DNA from: Gammaproteobacteria bacterium
Lineage (GTDB): Bacteria; Pseudomonadota; Gammaproteobacteria; VBWC01
Assembly (NCBI GenBank): GCA_006218035.1
Contig: VBWC01000002.1
Span: 124,001-188,000 of the forward strand
DNA: 64,000 bases
Reading direction: 5' to 3'
Shown: positions 12,385 to 23,310 of the stretch, piece by piece
Numbering within the stretch: position 1 is the first letter of the stretch
Layout of the letters: each line of letters begins with the position of its first letter
Position numbers and translations under genes: made by a program
The notes under the pieces: generated by a model
Seen by the model: only the letters and a program-made list of their open reading frames with translations
Told to the model about the DNA's origin: nothing
The model's database searches: none

Positions 12385-14685
12385 TCAGAAAAAAGTTCCG
12401 AGTGAAAACTGGAAATTCTGGGTCCGGTCACCCGGTTTCTCATTTAGCGCCCGCGCGAGGCTAAATGTCAATGGTCCAATCGGTGACAGCCAGATCGCTG
12501 CAACGCCGGTAGAAAAACGCAGCTCTCCCGAGTCGTAGTCACTCACGTCCGCGTAAACGTTTCCACCGTCGATAAAGGCGCTGAGCCGGAATGATTCCAC
12601 GTCCGACGCAAACGGTGCCGGCAATATGAGCTCCAGGCCCCCGACCGTCCGGAACGCGCCACCCAACCGCTTGTCGTTTTCTTGCGGGCCCAACGAATTG
12701 GACCGGTAACCGCGCACACTCTGACTGCCACCGGCGTAAAAATTCTCGAAGAACGGCAGTGCCGTCGTATCACTATAACTGTCACCGTAGCCTATGTCCG
12801 CCTTAAGCAACAATGTCAGCGACCGGGTTAACGGCGTAAACCACCGCGTGCGCGAATTCAGCTTGTAATACGTCAAACCGCTGCCCGGCAGCGCAACATC
12901 CAGCGACACGGATTGAAGCGTCCCACTCGTGGCGAGCAACGTACTGTTGCGGGAATCGTACGACCAGGAAGCCGTGCCCTTGATTGTATCAAAGCTGCTC
13001 GCGTTCGCATTGAGGAAATCGATAAACGACTGTGGCGTATTGACCGTGGTACGGAGATCGGTAGTTTCAAGCCCGATACCAAGACGGACAGTCTGGAGTT
13101 CATTTATCGGGAGGCCATAATTAACACTGCCCTCCATGACGTCTGACAGGTAATCACCAACGTCCGCCTGTCCGGCGTTCGTCTGACGCGACGAAAACTG
13201 AAACCCGCGGCTGACGCCATCCAGCGTATAGTACGGATTGGTGTAGCCAAAACTGTATACGGTATTAACCGAACTGTTGTTGATGGTGGTCGATACCCGC
13301 TTGCCGGTGCCAAAGAAATTGTTATGGCTGACGCTGGCGTTGAGCAGCACGCCCTGCGCATCCGAATAGCCGATACCGGCGGTCAGGGTTCCGGCGGGCC
13401 GCTCCTTGACGCTGAAATTCACATCGACCTGATCGTTGACGCCCGGCACCGCCGGTGTCTCGACATTGATGCCTTCGAAATAGCCAAGCCGCTGCAGGCG
13501 GACACGCGAGCGATTGACCTTTTCGGTCGATATCCAGCCACCTTCCATCTGGCGAAATTCGCGGCGCAAAACCTCGTCCTGCGTCTTTTCGTTGCCGACA
13601 ATACCCAGGCGCCGCACATAAATCCGCCGTCCCGGATCGACAAAAAATGTCAGCGAGACCTCTTTCGTCTCCATATTGATGTCCGGGATGGTATTGATAT
13701 TGGTAAATGCGTAACCCTCGTCGCCGAGCCGCTCGCTGATCTTGCTCGAACTCTCGCTGCTCAACTTACGTGAAAAAATATCACCGGGCGCCAGGGATAT
13801 GAGGCGGGCAAGCTCCTCTTCCGGAACAATCAGCTCGCCGTCGAGCTTGACCTCCTTGACGGAAAACCGGTCACCTTCCGAAATGTTAATGGTGATATAC
13901 ACATTCTTCTTGTCCGGCGTTATCGATACCTGGGTCGAGTCGATCGTGAAATTGATATAGCCACGATCCAGATAATACGACCGCAATGTCTCCAGGTCGG
14001 CCGTCAGTTTCGGCTTGTCATAGCGATCGTTGCCGCTGATAAACGAAAACATCGTCGGCGTGTTCAGCTCCAACCTGCCCAGCAGCGTGTCGTCATCGAA
14101 AACCGTGTTGCCGACGATGGTAATACTGCGGATCTTCGCCACCTGGCCTTCTGCGATGTTGATCGAGATGTCGACACGGTTGCGCTCGAGCGGCTTGACT
14201 TCCGATTTGATGCTTACGCCGTACTTGCCACGATTAAAATACTGACGCTGCAATTCCCCTTCGACCTTGTCCAGCGACGACGGATTGAAGACCCGACCCT
14301 TGGCAAGACCTATCTTCTCGAGCGCCTCTTTCAGTTGATCGGACGTAATGTCCTTGTTTCCAGCAAACGTGATCTCCGAAATCGCCGGCCGCTCCGTAAC
14401 GGCGATTACCAGCACATTACCGTCGCGTTGCAGATCGATATCCTGGAAGAAGCCGGTGCGAAACAGCGCACGGATCGCCTCCGCCGACCGACGCTCGTCC
14501 ATCAATTCGCCGGTATTGAAGGGTAGTTCATTGAAGACCGCGCCTTCCGAAATGCGCTGCAATCCAGTGACGCGAATATCCTCGATAGTGAACGAATCGA
14601 ACGCGAACGCCGACGATAAGACGAACAATATCGACAGGAAATACGAAAGCGATCCACGCCGGGTTATGCAAAGCATCGCGTTCAC
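12385..14685 (-). CDS. bamA: Outer membrane protein assembly factor BamA
   Basis: Core Omp85 component that folds and inserts beta-barrel proteins into the outer membrane. The 766 residues comprise a signal peptide (to about residue 28), five POTRA domains (to about 420) and a 16-strand barrel ending in the aromatic beta signal FQFSLGTFF. Barrel landmarks include VRGY in GGSQSVRGYRSNSLGP, the conserved loop-6 (V/I)RG(F/Y) motif. It follows rseP after 9 nt. The block rseP-bamA-skp-lpxD-fabZ-lpxA-lpxB is intact. Confidence 0.97.
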   Translation of the reverse strand: MNAMLCITRRGSLSYFLSILFVLSSAFAFDSFTIEDIRVTGLQRISEGAVFNELPFNTGELMDERRSAEAIRALFRTGFFQDIDLQRDGNVLVIAVTERPAISEITFAGNKDITSDQLKEALEKIGLAKGRVFNPSSLDKVEGELQRQYFNRGKYGVSIKSEVKPLERNRVDISINIAEGQVAKIRSITIVGNTVFDDDTLLGRLELNTPTMFSFISGNDRYDKPKLTADLETLRSYYLDRGYINFTIDSTQVSITPDKKNVYITINISEGDRFSVKEVKLDGELIVPEEELARLISLAPGDIFSRKLSSESSSKISERLGDEGYAFTNINTIPDINMETKEVSLTFFVDPGRRIYVRRLGIVGNEKTQDEVLRREFRQMEGGWISTEKVNRSRVRLQRLGYFEGINVETPAVPGVNDQVDVNFSVKERPAGTLTAGIGYSDAQGVLLNASVSHNNFFGTGKRVSTTINNSSVNTVYSFGYTNPYYTLDGVSRGFQFSSRQTNAGQADVGDYLSDVMEGSVNYGLPINELQTVRLGIGLETTDLRTTVNTPQSFIDFLNANASSFDTIKGTASWSYDSRNSTLLATSGTLQSVSLDVALPGSGLTYYKLNSRTRWFTPLTRSLTLLLKADIGYGDSYSDTTALPFFENFYAGGSQSVRGYRSNSLGPQENDKRLGGAFRTVGGLELILPAPFASDVESFRLSAFIDGGNVYADVSDYDSGELRFSTGVAAIWLSPIGPLTFSLARALNEKPGDRTQNFQFSLGTFF

Positions 14686-14694
14686 ATGCCCCTG

Positions 14695-16059
14695 CTAATT
14701 GATCAACCGCGAAATATCGTTATACAGCGCAACAAACACCAGCACACCGATCGCCACAATCCCGATACGCTGCCCTAACAGCTCCGTCTGCTCGGAAACC
14801 GGGCTGCCCTTTAATGCTTCAACGATGAAATACAGCAGGTGCCCACCATCCAGCATCGGGATCGGCAGCAGATTCAGCACGGCGAGACTGACACTGATAA
14901 TCGCCAGAAAGCCCAGAAACGGGATCAGGCCGGCGTTTGCGGAAAAACTGGCGTACTGCGCAATACTGATCGGGCCGCTGATGTTGGTCACCGAAACTTC
15001 GCCAACGATCATCTTGCCAAGCAATTGCAGCGTTAGCGCCGACATATCCCACGTCTTCACTATCGCGGCGCCCAGCGCGGCGACCGGCGGATATTTCACC
15101 TCGGCGCGCAGACGCTCGGACAGTCCTTCGGGGAATGCCACCGTCGCGCCGATACGACCGACGTCGTGGCCGTTCTCGGTCACCGGATCGGGCCGTATCT
15201 GCAACTGGAGCACCTGGTCAGCGCGCTTGACGTCGACGACCATCAGCTGACCGGGTTTTGCGCGGACAAGCTCGACCCACGCCTGCCAGTCACGGACCGG
15301 CACTGCGTCCGCGGCAATGATCAGATCGCCGCTGCTGAGCCCGGAGCGTTCCGCTGCGCTACCCGCAGTGATACGGTCGACGCGCGGCGGGATGTCCGGC
15401 CGGAACGGCTCCATCCCCATGGTACTCAGCAAGTTATTTCGTTCCAGATCCACCGGCGCATCGTCAAGCCGCAGATTGCGGCTCCTGTCATGCCCCGCCT
15501 GATCACGGACGGTCACCGTCACGGCCTCGTGATCCAGCAATTTATCCAGCAATACCAGAATCGTCGCGTCCCACGTCGGAGTCAGCTTGCCCGCGATCGA
15601 AACGATTTCATCGCCGTCACGGAAGCCGCCCTGGTAGGCGATACCCGCCGCATCCACCTTGCCGACGATCGGTTTCAGCCCGGGGACACCGGCGATAAAG
15701 ATGATCCAGTAGATCGCCACAGCGAGCAGGAAATTGAACAATGGGCCGGCGGCGACAATGGCGAAACGACGGTAGAGCGGCTGGCGATTGAAGGCGCGAC
15801 CCTGTTCGTTCGCCGGCACCGCACTCTCCCGTTCATCGAGCATCTTGACGTAGCCACCCAGCGGTATCGCGGCGATGACATATTCTGTGTTGTCGCGGCG
15901 GCCATTCCAGCGCCACAGCGGTTTGCCAAACCCGATCGAGAACCGCAGCACTTTGACGCCGCAAATGCGCGCGACCAGGAAATGACCATACTCGTGTATC
16001 ACCACAAGTACCCCGATCGCGACAATGAAGAAAAATACAGCGGAAAGTATCCCGTTCAT
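14695..16059 (-). CDS. rseP: Site-2 intramembrane zinc protease RseP
   Basis: Inner-membrane metalloprotease that cleaves membrane-embedded substrates such as anti-sigma factors and leftover signal peptides. The zinc motif HEYGH is at residues 22-26 and the third ligand motif MLDGGH is near the C-terminus. PDZ domains lie in the periplasmic middle (for example [30 protein letters not shown]). The 454 residues match E. coli (450). It overlaps the dxr stop by 4 nt, implying one transcript. Confidence 0.96.
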   Translation of the reverse strand: MNGILSAVFFFIVAIGVLVVIHEYGHFLVARICGVKVLRFSIGFGKPLWRWNGRRDNTEYVIAAIPLGGYVKMLDERESAVPANEQGRAFNRQPLYRRFAIVAAGPLFNFLLAVAIYWIIFIAGVPGLKPIVGKVDAAGIAYQGGFRDGDEIVSIAGKLTPTWDATILVLLDKLLDHEAVTVTVRDQAGHDRSRNLRLDDAPVDLERNNLLSTMGMEPFRPDIPPRVDRITAGSAAERSGLSSGDLIIAADAVPVRDWQAWVELVRAKPGQLMVVDVKRADQVLQLQIRPDPVTENGHDVGRIGATVAFPEGLSERLRAEVKYPPVAALGAAIVKTWDMSALTLQLLGKMIVGEVSVTNISGPISIAQYASFSANAGLIPFLGFLAIISVSLAVLNLLPIPMLDGGHLLYFIVEALKGSPVSEQTELLGQRIGIVAIGVLVFVALYNDISRLIN

Positions 16060-17249
16060 AGCGCGACCCGGCTGCTATCGCGGCGGACAAGTGACAGCGC
16101 GTGGCTGCGCGCGGCGGCATCATCTTCCAGCACGACTGCAAGACTGTCGACCGAACGGGCCGCGACCACGCCGAGGGTGTGCTCGATCACCACCGGAATC
16201 GATGTAAACGCGATGCTCCCGGCGAGAAACGCCTGCACCGCCACCTCGTTGGCGGCATTCAATATCGCCGTCGCAGTGCCGCCCTGATCCATCGCCTGAT
16301 AGGCGAGCCCGAGACACGGAAAGCGGGCCATGTCGGGTTCCTCGAAATCCAGTCGGGCGACATCGAACAGATTCAGCGGCGTCACGCCCGACGCAATTCG
16401 TTCCGGCCAGGCCAGTGCGTGGGCGATCGGCGTACGCATGTCGGGGCTGCCGAGCTGCGCGAGCACGGACCCATCTTCGTACTCCACCAGCGAATGCACG
16501 ACGCTCTGCGGGTGCAATACCACCTGGACGTTTTCCGGCGTCGTATTGAACAGCCAGCACGCCTCGATCACCTCGAGACCCTTATTCATCATCGTCGCGG
16601 AGTCGACCGATATCTTGCGCCCCATCACCCAGTTAGGATGGGCGCACGCCTGGGCCGGCGTTACCGAACGCAGCTTGTCGAGCGCGGTCGTCCTGAACGG
16701 CCCACCGGATGCCGTCAGGAATATTTTGCGTACGCCGACTGCCGCGAGACCGCGCGAAAAATCCGGCGGCAGGCACTGGAAAATGGCGTTGTGTTCGCTG
16801 TCGATGGGAAACAACCGGGCATTGCCACGCCGCACGTCGTCCATGAAAATCGCACCGGACATCACCAGTGCTTCCTTGTTGGCCAGCAAAATGCGCTTGC
16901 CCGCACGGGCCGCCGCCAGTGTCGGCAATAATCCCGCCGCACCGACGATCGCCGCCATCACGTAGTCGGCACTGTCCAGCGTCGCGACCTGCTTCAACCC
17001 ATCGACACCGGACAACACCTCGATAGCCGCGCCCGCCTGCTCCAGCCGCTGCCGCAGCCGCCGCGCCGATGCGTCATCGGCCATCGCGGCATACTGCGGC
17101 CGGCAGGTCATGCACTGTTCATACAGGCGATCCACTTCGGTGTTCGCCGTCAGCGCCACCACGCGGTAACGATCGCGATGACGCGACACGACGTCAAGCG
17201 TACTGACCCCAATCGATCCGGTCGCGCCGAGTACGGTAATGCCAATCAC
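16056..17249 (-). CDS. dxr: 1-deoxy-D-xylulose-5-phosphate reductoisomerase
   Basis: Converts DXP to MEP with NADPH, the committed step of non-mevalonate isoprenoid synthesis. The NADPH-binding LGATGSIG is at residues 7-14, with metal and substrate motifs TASGGPF and [19 protein letters not shown] chose the GTG at 17249, which overlaps the cdsA stop (GTGA) and has GGAGG 7 nt upstream. The in-frame start at 17270 would lie within cdsA. Length 397 residues (E. coli 398). Confidence 0.96.
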   Translation of the reverse strand: MIGITVLGATGSIGVSTLDVVSRHRDRYRVVALTANTEVDRLYEQCMTCRPQYAAMADDASARRLRQRLEQAGAAIEVLSGVDGLKQVATLDSADYVMAAIVGAAGLLPTLAAARAGKRILLANKEALVMSGAIFMDDVRRGNARLFPIDSEHNAIFQCLPPDFSRGLAAVGVRKIFLTASGGPFRTTALDKLRSVTPAQACAHPNWVMGRKISVDSATMMNKGLEVIEACWLFNTTPENVQVVLHPQSVVHSLVEYEDGSVLAQLGSPDMRTPIAHALAWPERIASGVTPLNLFDVARLDFEEPDMARFPCLGLAYQAMDQGGTATAILNAANEVAVQAFLAGSIAFTSIPVVIEHTLGVVAARSVDSLAVVLEDDAAARSHALSLVRRDSSRVAL

Positions 17250-18100
17250 GCTACCGCCTCCAGCACCCATAATCCGGCCGCGAACACCGGTGACGCCGCG
17301 GTAAGACTGTCGATACGATCCAGTATGCCACCGTGCCCGGGCAACAGACGTCCGCTGTCCTTTACTCCGGCCTGACGCTTGTACATGCTCTCGAACAAAT
17401 CACCCACAATGGAAAAAATCACGGTAATCGCACACAGCACGACGAACAACAGCAACTGCGCCGCACCGGTGACCCCGAAATACCATCCACCACCCACGGC
17501 GAACGGCAGCACCAACGCGAATCCTCCACCAACACCCTCCCATGTCTTGCCCGGGCTGACGTTGACCGCCAGCTTGTGCCTGCCCCATTTTTTGCCGGCA
17601 AAGTAGGCGCCGGTGTCCGCCGCCCACACCAGCAGCATCAAAAACAATACGTACCCGGCGCCATGCGCACTGTGGATGATGGATAGCGCCAGCCACGCCG
17701 GCACCAGAACCCATACGCCGGCACCGGTTCTGGATAGCAGATCACGTCCGGCACCCGAAACTATGACCGGTGAAGCACCCGTCGGGTTCAGCATCGGCTG
17801 CTGATTGTAACGATAAATCTGCGCGGTCGCCGCGCACCACCAGAGTACGGCCAGGCCAACGACAAAGCGGGAGTGATCGAGCGAGAGCAACGCACTGCCG
17901 ACTATGCACGCCAGCACTATAGCAATGTATACGGCCCGTTTTACAGCATATTGCATGCCGGCCAGACCGCTCCATTCCCACGCGCCGAGCATCACCAGAC
18001 CAGCCAGTATCAGTGAAAACCACTGCGTCGACGCACCCAGTACCCACCAGAACACCAGCGGCACAAGAATCGCCGCGGTAACCAGGCGCTGCCTAAGCAC
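17246..18100 (-). CDS. cdsA: Phosphatidate cytidylyltransferase
   Basis: Multi-span inner-membrane enzyme making CDP-diacylglycerol from phosphatidate and CTP, the precursor of all phospholipids here. Many hydrophobic helices precede the C-terminal signature region [19 protein letters not shown]. The frame is open far upstream, but that part lies inside uppS. The GTG at 18100, overlapping the uppS stop, gives 284 residues, essentially the E. coli length (285). An ATG at 18133 is an alternative. Confidence 0.94.
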   Translation of the reverse strand: MLRQRLVTAAILVPLVFWWVLGASTQWFSLILAGLVMLGAWEWSGLAGMQYAVKRAVYIAIVLACIVGSALLSLDHSRFVVGLAVLWWCAATAQIYRYNQQPMLNPTGASPVIVSGAGRDLLSRTGAGVWVLVPAWLALSIIHSAHGAGYVLFLMLLVWAADTGAYFAGKKWGRHKLAVNVSPGKTWEGVGGGFALVLPFAVGGGWYFGVTGAAQLLLFVVLCAITVIFSIVGDLFESMYKRQAGVKDSGRLLPGHGGILDRIDSLTAASPVFAAGLWVLEAVA

Positions 18101-18860
18101 CCTTGACCTGCACCTGGTCGCCGGTTCGCCCATACCGGCGCTGTCGACTGGCATAGGACGAGAACGCGCTGTCCAGTGCCGCAACGTCGAAATCAGGCCA
18201 CAGGATATCGGTGAAATAGAGTTCAGTATAGGCGAGCTGCCACAACAGAAAATTACTGATACGTTGTTCTCCGCCAGAGCGGATGAACAGATCCGGCTCG
18301 GGAAAGCCGTACATCGCCAGCTCGGCTTCGATGCTATGTTCGGTGACTTGCTCCGCCGCCAGTTCACCGGACTGGATTTTGCGGACGAGCTTCTGCGCTG
18401 CCTGCACGATATCCCAGCGCCCGCCGTAATTGGCAGCAATGGCGATAGTCAAGCCGGTGTTATCGCCGGTCAACGCCTCGGCACGGGCGATTTCCTGTTG
18501 CAGCTTGGGCGCGAATGCGGCGCGATCACCAATCACGATCAATCGTGCATTGTTCTTATCAAGCTTTTTGGATTCCCGGCGCAAGGCGGTCAAAAACAGC
18601 TCCATCAGCAGATTCACTTCCGTTGCCGGGCGACGCCAGTTTTCGCTGCTGAATGCAAACAAGGTCAACACTTCGACGCCTTTCTTGCCGCAGATCTGCA
18701 CAATTTTGCGGGCGGCCTCGACGCCCGCGCGATGGCCGGCGATGCGCGGCATGTTGCGCTGTTTCGCCCACCGCCCGTTGCCATCCATGATAATCGCAAC
18801 GTGCCGCGGGATCACGTCATTCGGGGGTGATGGATCGGACTGTGATGGTTTGTGCAACAT
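18093..18860 (-). CDS. uppS: Undecaprenyl diphosphate synthase
   Basis: Cis-prenyltransferase making the C55 lipid carrier for peptidoglycan and O-antigen. The signature [13 protein letters not shown] has catalytic Asp at residue 26; FSSENWRRP and the C-terminal [18 protein letters not shown] substrate motif are present. Length 255 residues. It overlaps cdsA and stands in the standard frr-uppS-cdsA-dxr order. About 100 nt without a visible feature separate it from frr. Confidence 0.97.
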   Translation of the reverse strand: MLHKPSQSDPSPPNDVIPRHVAIIMDGNGRWAKQRNMPRIAGHRAGVEAARKIVQICGKKGVEVLTLFAFSSENWRRPATEVNLLMELFLTALRRESKKLDKNNARLIVIGDRAAFAPKLQQEIARAEALTGDNTGLTIAIAANYGGRWDIVQAAQKLVRKIQSGELAAEQVTEHSIEAELAMYGFPEPDLFIRSGGEQRISNFLLWQLAYTELYFTDILWPDFDVAALDSAFSSYASRQRRYGRTGDQVQVKGA

Positions 18861-18959
18861 TGGTGTCCGGACAACAATTGCTAAGCATCAATCAATATTC
18901 AGAAAACATCGGCCTGTAGGTGCCGGAAGCAGGAAACAACGTCCGGCGGCAACGAGGTA

Positions 18960-19517
18960 TCAGATCTCCATCAACTCCGCTTCCTTGTCCGCCAGGATCC
19001 GGTCCACCTGGGCAATGTACTTGTCAGTCAGCTTCTGAACTTCGTCCTGGGCACGACGCTCATCGTCCTCAGCAATCTTTTTTTCCTTCAACAGGCCCTT
19101 GAGGCTGTTATTGGCGTCCCGCCGGATATTCCGGATCGCGACACGCGCACCCTCGCCCTCATGGCGGACGATTTTGGTCATATCGCGGCGGCGCTCCTCG
19201 GTCAGCGCCGGCAGGCTGATGCGCAACACGTTGCCCGACGTCGCCGGGTTCAGCCCGAGATCCGAGGTCAGGATCGCTTTCTCGACGGTCTGCACCATGC
19301 TTTTTTCCCAGACGGTGACGGTCAGCATGCGCGCGTCGGCGATGTTGACGTTGGCCACCTGATTCAATGGCACGTCGTTGCCGTAGTACGGAACGGTAAT
19401 GTGATCGAGCAGGCTGGTGTGCGCGCGGCCGGTACGCAACTTCATCAAATCCTCTTTCAGCGACTCGATGGATTTGCCCATCCGGTTGGTTGCGTCTTTC
19501 TTGATATTCTCTATCAT
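18960..19517 (-). CDS. frr: Ribosome recycling factor
   Basis: Splits post-termination ribosomes together with EF-G. The 185 residues are the usual length. Key regions are [14 protein letters not shown], the hinge [13 protein letters not shown], and the C-terminal helix ending [14 protein letters not shown]. The start codon overlaps the pyrH stop by 4 nt (ATGA), so translation is coupled. Confidence 0.97.
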   Translation of the reverse strand: MIENIKKDATNRMGKSIESLKEDLMKLRTGRAHTSLLDHITVPYYGNDVPLNQVANVNIADARMLTVTVWEKSMVQTVEKAILTSDLGLNPATSGNVLRISLPALTEERRRDMTKIVRHEGEGARVAIRNIRRDANNSLKGLLKEKKIAEDDERRAQDEVQKLTDKYIAQVDRILADKEAELMEI

Positions 19518-20254
19518 GCCGCCGCATCCCCCGTAACGAGGGTTCCCTCGTCGTCCTCGGTCACCGCCCGCATCAACGCGCCGGGCTTGTTAACGTTGAA
19601 AATACGCAACGGGATACCGTGATCCCGGCACAACACAATCGCGGTCGCGTCCATGACTTCGAGCTTGCGCGTCAGTACATCATCGTAAGTCAGGTGGGTA
19701 TACCGCACGGCGTCGGCATTACGCACCGGGTCGGACGAATAAACGCCATCCACCTTCGTCGCCTTCAGCACGATGTCCGCGCCGACCTCGATCGCCCGCA
19801 GGCTGGCCGCCGAATCAGTGGTAAAAAACGGATTGCCGGTACCTGCGGCGCAGATCACCACGCGACCTTTTTCGAGATGCCGTATAGCACGACGCCGTAT
19901 GTAACTTTCACAGATCTCGTTGACCTGGATAGCCGACATGACGCGCGTATAAATACCCTGATGTTCCAGCGCATCCTGCATCGCAAGGGCATTGACCACG
20001 GTCGCGAGCATTCCCATGTGATCCGCGGTAACCCGGTCCATACCGGATGCCGCCAGCCACGACCCGCGACAAATGTTGCCGGCGCCGATCACCATGCCAA
20101 CCTGCACGCCGGATCGGACCACCTCGGCGACTTCCGCCGCCAGCCGGTTGATGGCGACGGCGTTAATGCCGGACTCGCCCTCGCCCATCAACACTTCGCC
20201 GCTCAACTTCAGCATGATGCGCTGGAACCGGGGCGTTCCCTGAGCCTGTGTCAT
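19514..20254 (-). CDS. pyrH: UMP kinase
   Basis: Phosphorylates UMP to UDP with ATP; hexameric amino-acid-kinase-fold enzyme. Signatures include [20 protein letters not shown] and [15 protein letters not shown]. Length 246 residues (E. coli 241). It sits directly between tsf (1 nt) and frr (overlap), the conserved rpsB-tsf-pyrH-frr arrangement. Confidence 0.97.
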   Translation of the reverse strand: MTQAQGTPRFQRIMLKLSGEVLMGEGESGINAVAINRLAAEVAEVVRSGVQVGMVIGAGNICRGSWLAASGMDRVTADHMGMLATVVNALAMQDALEHQGIYTRVMSAIQVNEICESYIRRRAIRHLEKGRVVICAAGTGNPFFTTDSAASLRAIEVGADIVLKATKVDGVYSSDPVRNADAVRYTHLTYDDVLTRKLEVMDATAIVLCRDHGIPLRIFNVNKPGALMRAVTEDDEGTLVTGDAAA

Positions 20255-21145
20255 TCAGCGGCCTCCTTGTGCCTGCGCCATGACCTCCGCAGCAAAATTC
20301 TCCTCTTTCTTCTCAATACCCTCGCCAATCTCGTAGCGAGCGAACGCAGCGACCGACGCGCCGGACTTCTTGAGCAGCTTCTCGATCGTGGTATCGGGGT
20401 CTTTGACGAAGGGCTGTCCGAGCAGTGTTGTTTCCTTCAAAAACTTTTGCACACGGCCGTTGACCATCTTCTCAATGATGTCGGCCGGCTTTCCGCTGTC
20501 GGCCGCCTGCGCCAGATATATTTCACGTTCCTTGGCGATCACCTCCGCCGGCACATCAGCCGCCGAAATCGCGACCGGGCGACTCGCCGCAACGTGCATC
20601 GCAATATCCTTGGCAAGATCAGGATCATCTTTATCGAGGCTGACGCACACGCCGATGCGAGAACCGTGGGAGTAACTGCCCACACAGCCGCTACCGCTGC
20701 CCAGACGGGCGATGCGGCGCACGTTGATGTTTTCGCCGAGCTTCGCAATCAGTTCCTGGCGGGCGGTATTGACGGTCTTGCTGTCACCGGCCGCAAGCGG
20801 CGTCGCCAGCAGGGCGTCAAGATCCGCCGGCCGCTTCTCCAGCACGCGCCGCGCTACCTGATTGGCAAACCGGACGAAGTCATCGTTCTTCGCGACGAAA
20901 TCGGTCTCGCTGTTGATCTCGGCCATGGCCGCCTCGCGACCATCTTCGCTGGTAGCAATGACGATAAGTCCGTCTGCCGCGATCCGCCCGGCCTTCTTGT
21001 CTGCCTTGGCATGCCCCGCCTTACGCAGGTGCTCGACCGCCAGTTCAATATCACCGTCCGTTTCGACCAGGGCTTTCTTGCACTCCATCATGCCCAGGCC
21101 GGTCCTCTCGCGCAGTTCTTTAACCAACGCTGCTGCAATCGCCAT
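20255..21145 (-). CDS. tsf: Translation elongation factor Ts
   Basis: Guanine-nucleotide exchange factor for EF-Tu. The N-terminal UBA-like domain has [16 protein letters not shown], and the core has the EF-Tu-contact motif [11 protein letters not shown]. Length 296 residues. It lies 36 nt after rpsB and is presumably expressed from the rpsB promoter. Confidence 0.97.
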   Translation of the reverse strand: MAIAAALVKELRERTGLGMMECKKALVETDGDIELAVEHLRKAGHAKADKKAGRIAADGLIVIATSEDGREAAMAEINSETDFVAKNDDFVRFANQVARRVLEKRPADLDALLATPLAAGDSKTVNTARQELIAKLGENINVRRIARLGSGSGCVGSYSHGSRIGVCVSLDKDDPDLAKDIAMHVAASRPVAISAADVPAEVIAKEREIYLAQAADSGKPADIIEKMVNGRVQKFLKETTLLGQPFVKDPDTTIEKLLKKSGASVAAFARYEIGEGIEKKEENFAAEVMAQAQGGR

Positions 21146-21181
21146 GTCGTTTCCTCTTCCGTCCTGCTCTCATCAAGCTCG

Positions 21182-22102
21182 TTACTGTGCAACGGCGTCC
21201 AGATCCGCGCCTTCCGTCCCGGCTGCCGCGGCGTCATCAGTCTCGACATCCGGTTTTTGTCCGGCCTTGCGGGCGGTGGCCTCTTTCCTGGTCTGGATTG
21301 CAACCTTCTTCGCCGGCTTTTTGGCCGACTTCGAACCCTTCTTTTTCGGCGCCTCGGTCAGGGCGATCGCACCGCTGTCGTCCAGCTCGACAAACTCGTC
21401 GCCACTGCCCAGATGACCCACCGACGAACGCGCTTCGAGGATCGTATCCGCCGCGCCCCCGACATACAGCCTGATCGCGCGCATCGCGTCATCGTTACCC
21501 GGGATTACATAATCGATATTATCCGGCGGATTATTGGTGTCGACGATAGCGACGACCGGTATACCCAGCTTGACGGCCTCGCTCACGGCGATTTTCTCAT
21601 GGCCGACGTCGATCACGAACAACGCGTCCGGCAGTCGATCCATGTTCTTGATGCCGCCGAGACTGCTGTTGAGCTTCGCCATCTCGCGCCGCAGATCCAG
21701 GCCTTCGCGCTTGTTGAACCGGTTAATACTGCCATCCGCTTCCATCGCCTCGATTTCCTTCAGACGCTTGACGGAGCGCCGGATGGTGTGGAAGTTGGTC
21801 AGCAAGCCGCCCAGCCAGCGGTGATTGATATAGGGCATGCCGCAACGTTGCGCTTCCTGTTCGATGACTTCTTCCGCGGCGCGCTTGGTCCCGACGAACA
21901 GAATCTTGCCCTTGTTGGCGGCGAGGCTACCGAGAAAGTTCATCGCCTCCTGATACAGGGGCAACGTTGTTTCCAGATTGATAATGTGGATCTTGTTACG
22001 GGCACCGTAGATAAAAGGTGCCATCTTGGGATGCCAGAACCGGGTCTGATGCCCGAAATGAACGCCAGCTTCCAACATCTGGCGCATGGTTACGTCAGCC
22101 AT
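21182..22102 (-). CDS. rpsB: 30S ribosomal protein S2 with long C-terminal tail
   Basis: Ribosomal protein S2 on the 30S platform. The core up to about residue 240 is typical ([54 protein letters not shown]). The protein is 306 residues, whereas E. coli S2 is 241. The extra 60 or so begin with a Lys/Ala-rich stretch ([14 protein letters not shown]) and end acidic. GGAG precedes the ATG, and a sigma-70 promoter lies about 265 nt upstream. Confidence 0.96.
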   Translation of the reverse strand: MADVTMRQMLEAGVHFGHQTRFWHPKMAPFIYGARNKIHIINLETTLPLYQEAMNFLGSLAANKGKILFVGTKRAAEEVIEQEAQRCGMPYINHRWLGGLLTNFHTIRRSVKRLKEIEAMEADGSINRFNKREGLDLRREMAKLNSSLGGIKNMDRLPDALFVIDVGHEKIAVSEAVKLGIPVVAIVDTNNPPDNIDYVIPGNDDAMRAIRLYVGGAADTILEARSSVGHLGSGDEFVELDDSGAIALTEAPKKKGSKSAKKPAKKVAIQTRKEATARKAGQKPDVETDDAAAAGTEGADLDAVAQ

Positions 22103-22365
22103 ATGCGACTCTCCTGCAATGTAGGGTTAAACCTCCATGCATCCCATAAATCAACCCGCGGATATGGCGGCAACACCGCCAGGGAACCTGCCAGGCACCC
22201 GGATCTATGTGACGATGCATGTGTGGCGTTAGTGTTGGCTATCCGGTTAGACCGGTATAACCGCCTGCAAGCCATCTGATGGCGCCTGTCTGACCGGCCG
22301 AGCGACCACATGACGTGATCCGCGGCACCAAACTGCCACCTTCAATACCTGCTTTTGGCGCGCGC
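22103..22365 (-). other. Long 5' leader of rpsB
   Basis: About 260 nt lie between the predicted rpsB promoter and the rpsB start. No open frame here looks real. S2 leaders are sites of autoregulation in gammaproteobacteria, so a structured regulatory RNA is plausible, but I could not match a specific motif by eye. The gap continues to map at 22502. Confidence 0.3.
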
Positions 22366-22394
22366 TTTATAACATAAATAGTTTGGTGCGACAA
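22366..22394 (-). promoter_or_regulatory. Putative sigma-70 promoter of rpsB-tsf
   Basis: On the minus strand, TTGTCG (22394-22389) and TATAAA (22371-22366) are separated by exactly 17 nt and followed by a GC-only discriminator GCGCGCGCC. GC-rich discriminators are typical of stringently controlled ribosomal promoters. It would give an untranslated leader of about 255 nt before rpsB. Confidence 0.6.
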
Positions 22395-22501
22395 TGAATT
22401 AGGCCAAATTGACGGCAAACGACGATGTATTGGCGGGTGTCCGTTGCAAACCGTACAATACGGGGCCCAAAAGCGCGGGCCAACGCCGACTGGATTTACC
22501 T

Positions 22502-23269
22502 ATGACCAACCTCATCAAGGCGCCCGAGGAAATCGCGAAAATGCGTATCGCGGGCCATCTCGCCGCCGACGTACTGCGCATGATCCGCCCCTATGTCCAG
22601 CCGGGCGTTTCCACCGAAGAACTTGACCAGCGCTGTCATGATTACATCGTGACGGTACAGCATGCCATTCCGGCCCCGCTCAATTACCGCGGCTTCCCCA
22701 AATCCATCTGCACCTCGGTCAATCACCAGGTCTGTCACGGCATACCCGGCAATCGCAAACTCAAGGACGGCGATATCGTCAACATTGATATTACCGTCAT
22801 CAAGGATGGCTGGCATGGCGACACGAGCAAGATGTTTTTCGTCGGTGAACCGTCCATCGCGGCGCGGCGCATCTGCCGCATCAGCCACGAGTGCCTGATG
22901 CTCGGACTCGACCTTGCCAGACCGGGAACCCATCTTGGTGATATCGGGCACGCCATCCAGCGTCACGCCGAGGCCAATAACTGCTCGGTGGTGCGCGAAT
23001 ACTGCGGTCACGGCATAGGCATGCAATTTCACGAAGAGCCGCAGGTCCTGCACTTCGGCACGCCCGGCACCGGCCTTGTGTTGCAGCCGGGCATGACGTT
23101 TACGATCGAGCCGATGGTGAACGCCGGCAAACGTCACGTCAAACTGCTGTCGGATCAGTGGACGGTCGTCACCAAGGATCACAGCCTTTCCGCGCAATGG
23201 GAGCATACCATCGCGATCACCGGCGGCGGCCACGAGATCCTCACGCAATTCCCCGGCGATGACATCTGA
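22502..23269 (+). CDS. map: Methionine aminopeptidase, type I
   Basis: Removes the initiator Met from nascent proteins. Metal ligands are visible in order: Asp in DIVNIDITV, Asp in WHGDTSKMF, His in GHGIGMQFHE, Glu in FTIEPMV and Glu in WEHTIAI. The ATG at 22502 gives 255 residues and the family N-terminus (MTNLIKAPEEIAKMRIAG). It is divergent from rpsB and followed by glnD, the conserved rpsB/map/glnD neighbourhood. Confidence 0.97.
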   Translation: MTNLIKAPEEIAKMRIAGHLAADVLRMIRPYVQPGVSTEELDQRCHDYIVTVQHAIPAPLNYRGFPKSICTSVNHQVCHGIPGNRKLKDGDIVNIDITVIKDGWHGDTSKMFFVGEPSIAARRICRISHECLMLGLDLARPGTHLGDIGHAIQRHAEANNCSVVREYCGHGIGMQFHEEPQVLHFGTPGTGLVLQPGMTFTIEPMVNAGKRHVKLLSDQWTVVTKDHSLSAQWEHTIAITGGGHEILTQFPGDDI

Positions 23270-23310
23270 TTCAGTCCCGCCGGTTTCCCTGACAGCCATC
23301 GCGCAACGCC

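Noticed and set aside
15166-16287. 373-codon open frame on the plus strand
   Set aside because: Opposite rseP and dxr; shadow of GC-rich coding DNA.
19619-22279. 886-codon open frame on the plus strand
   Set aside because: Antisense to pyrH, tsf and rpsB, which are all unmistakable; composition is that of a shadow frame.
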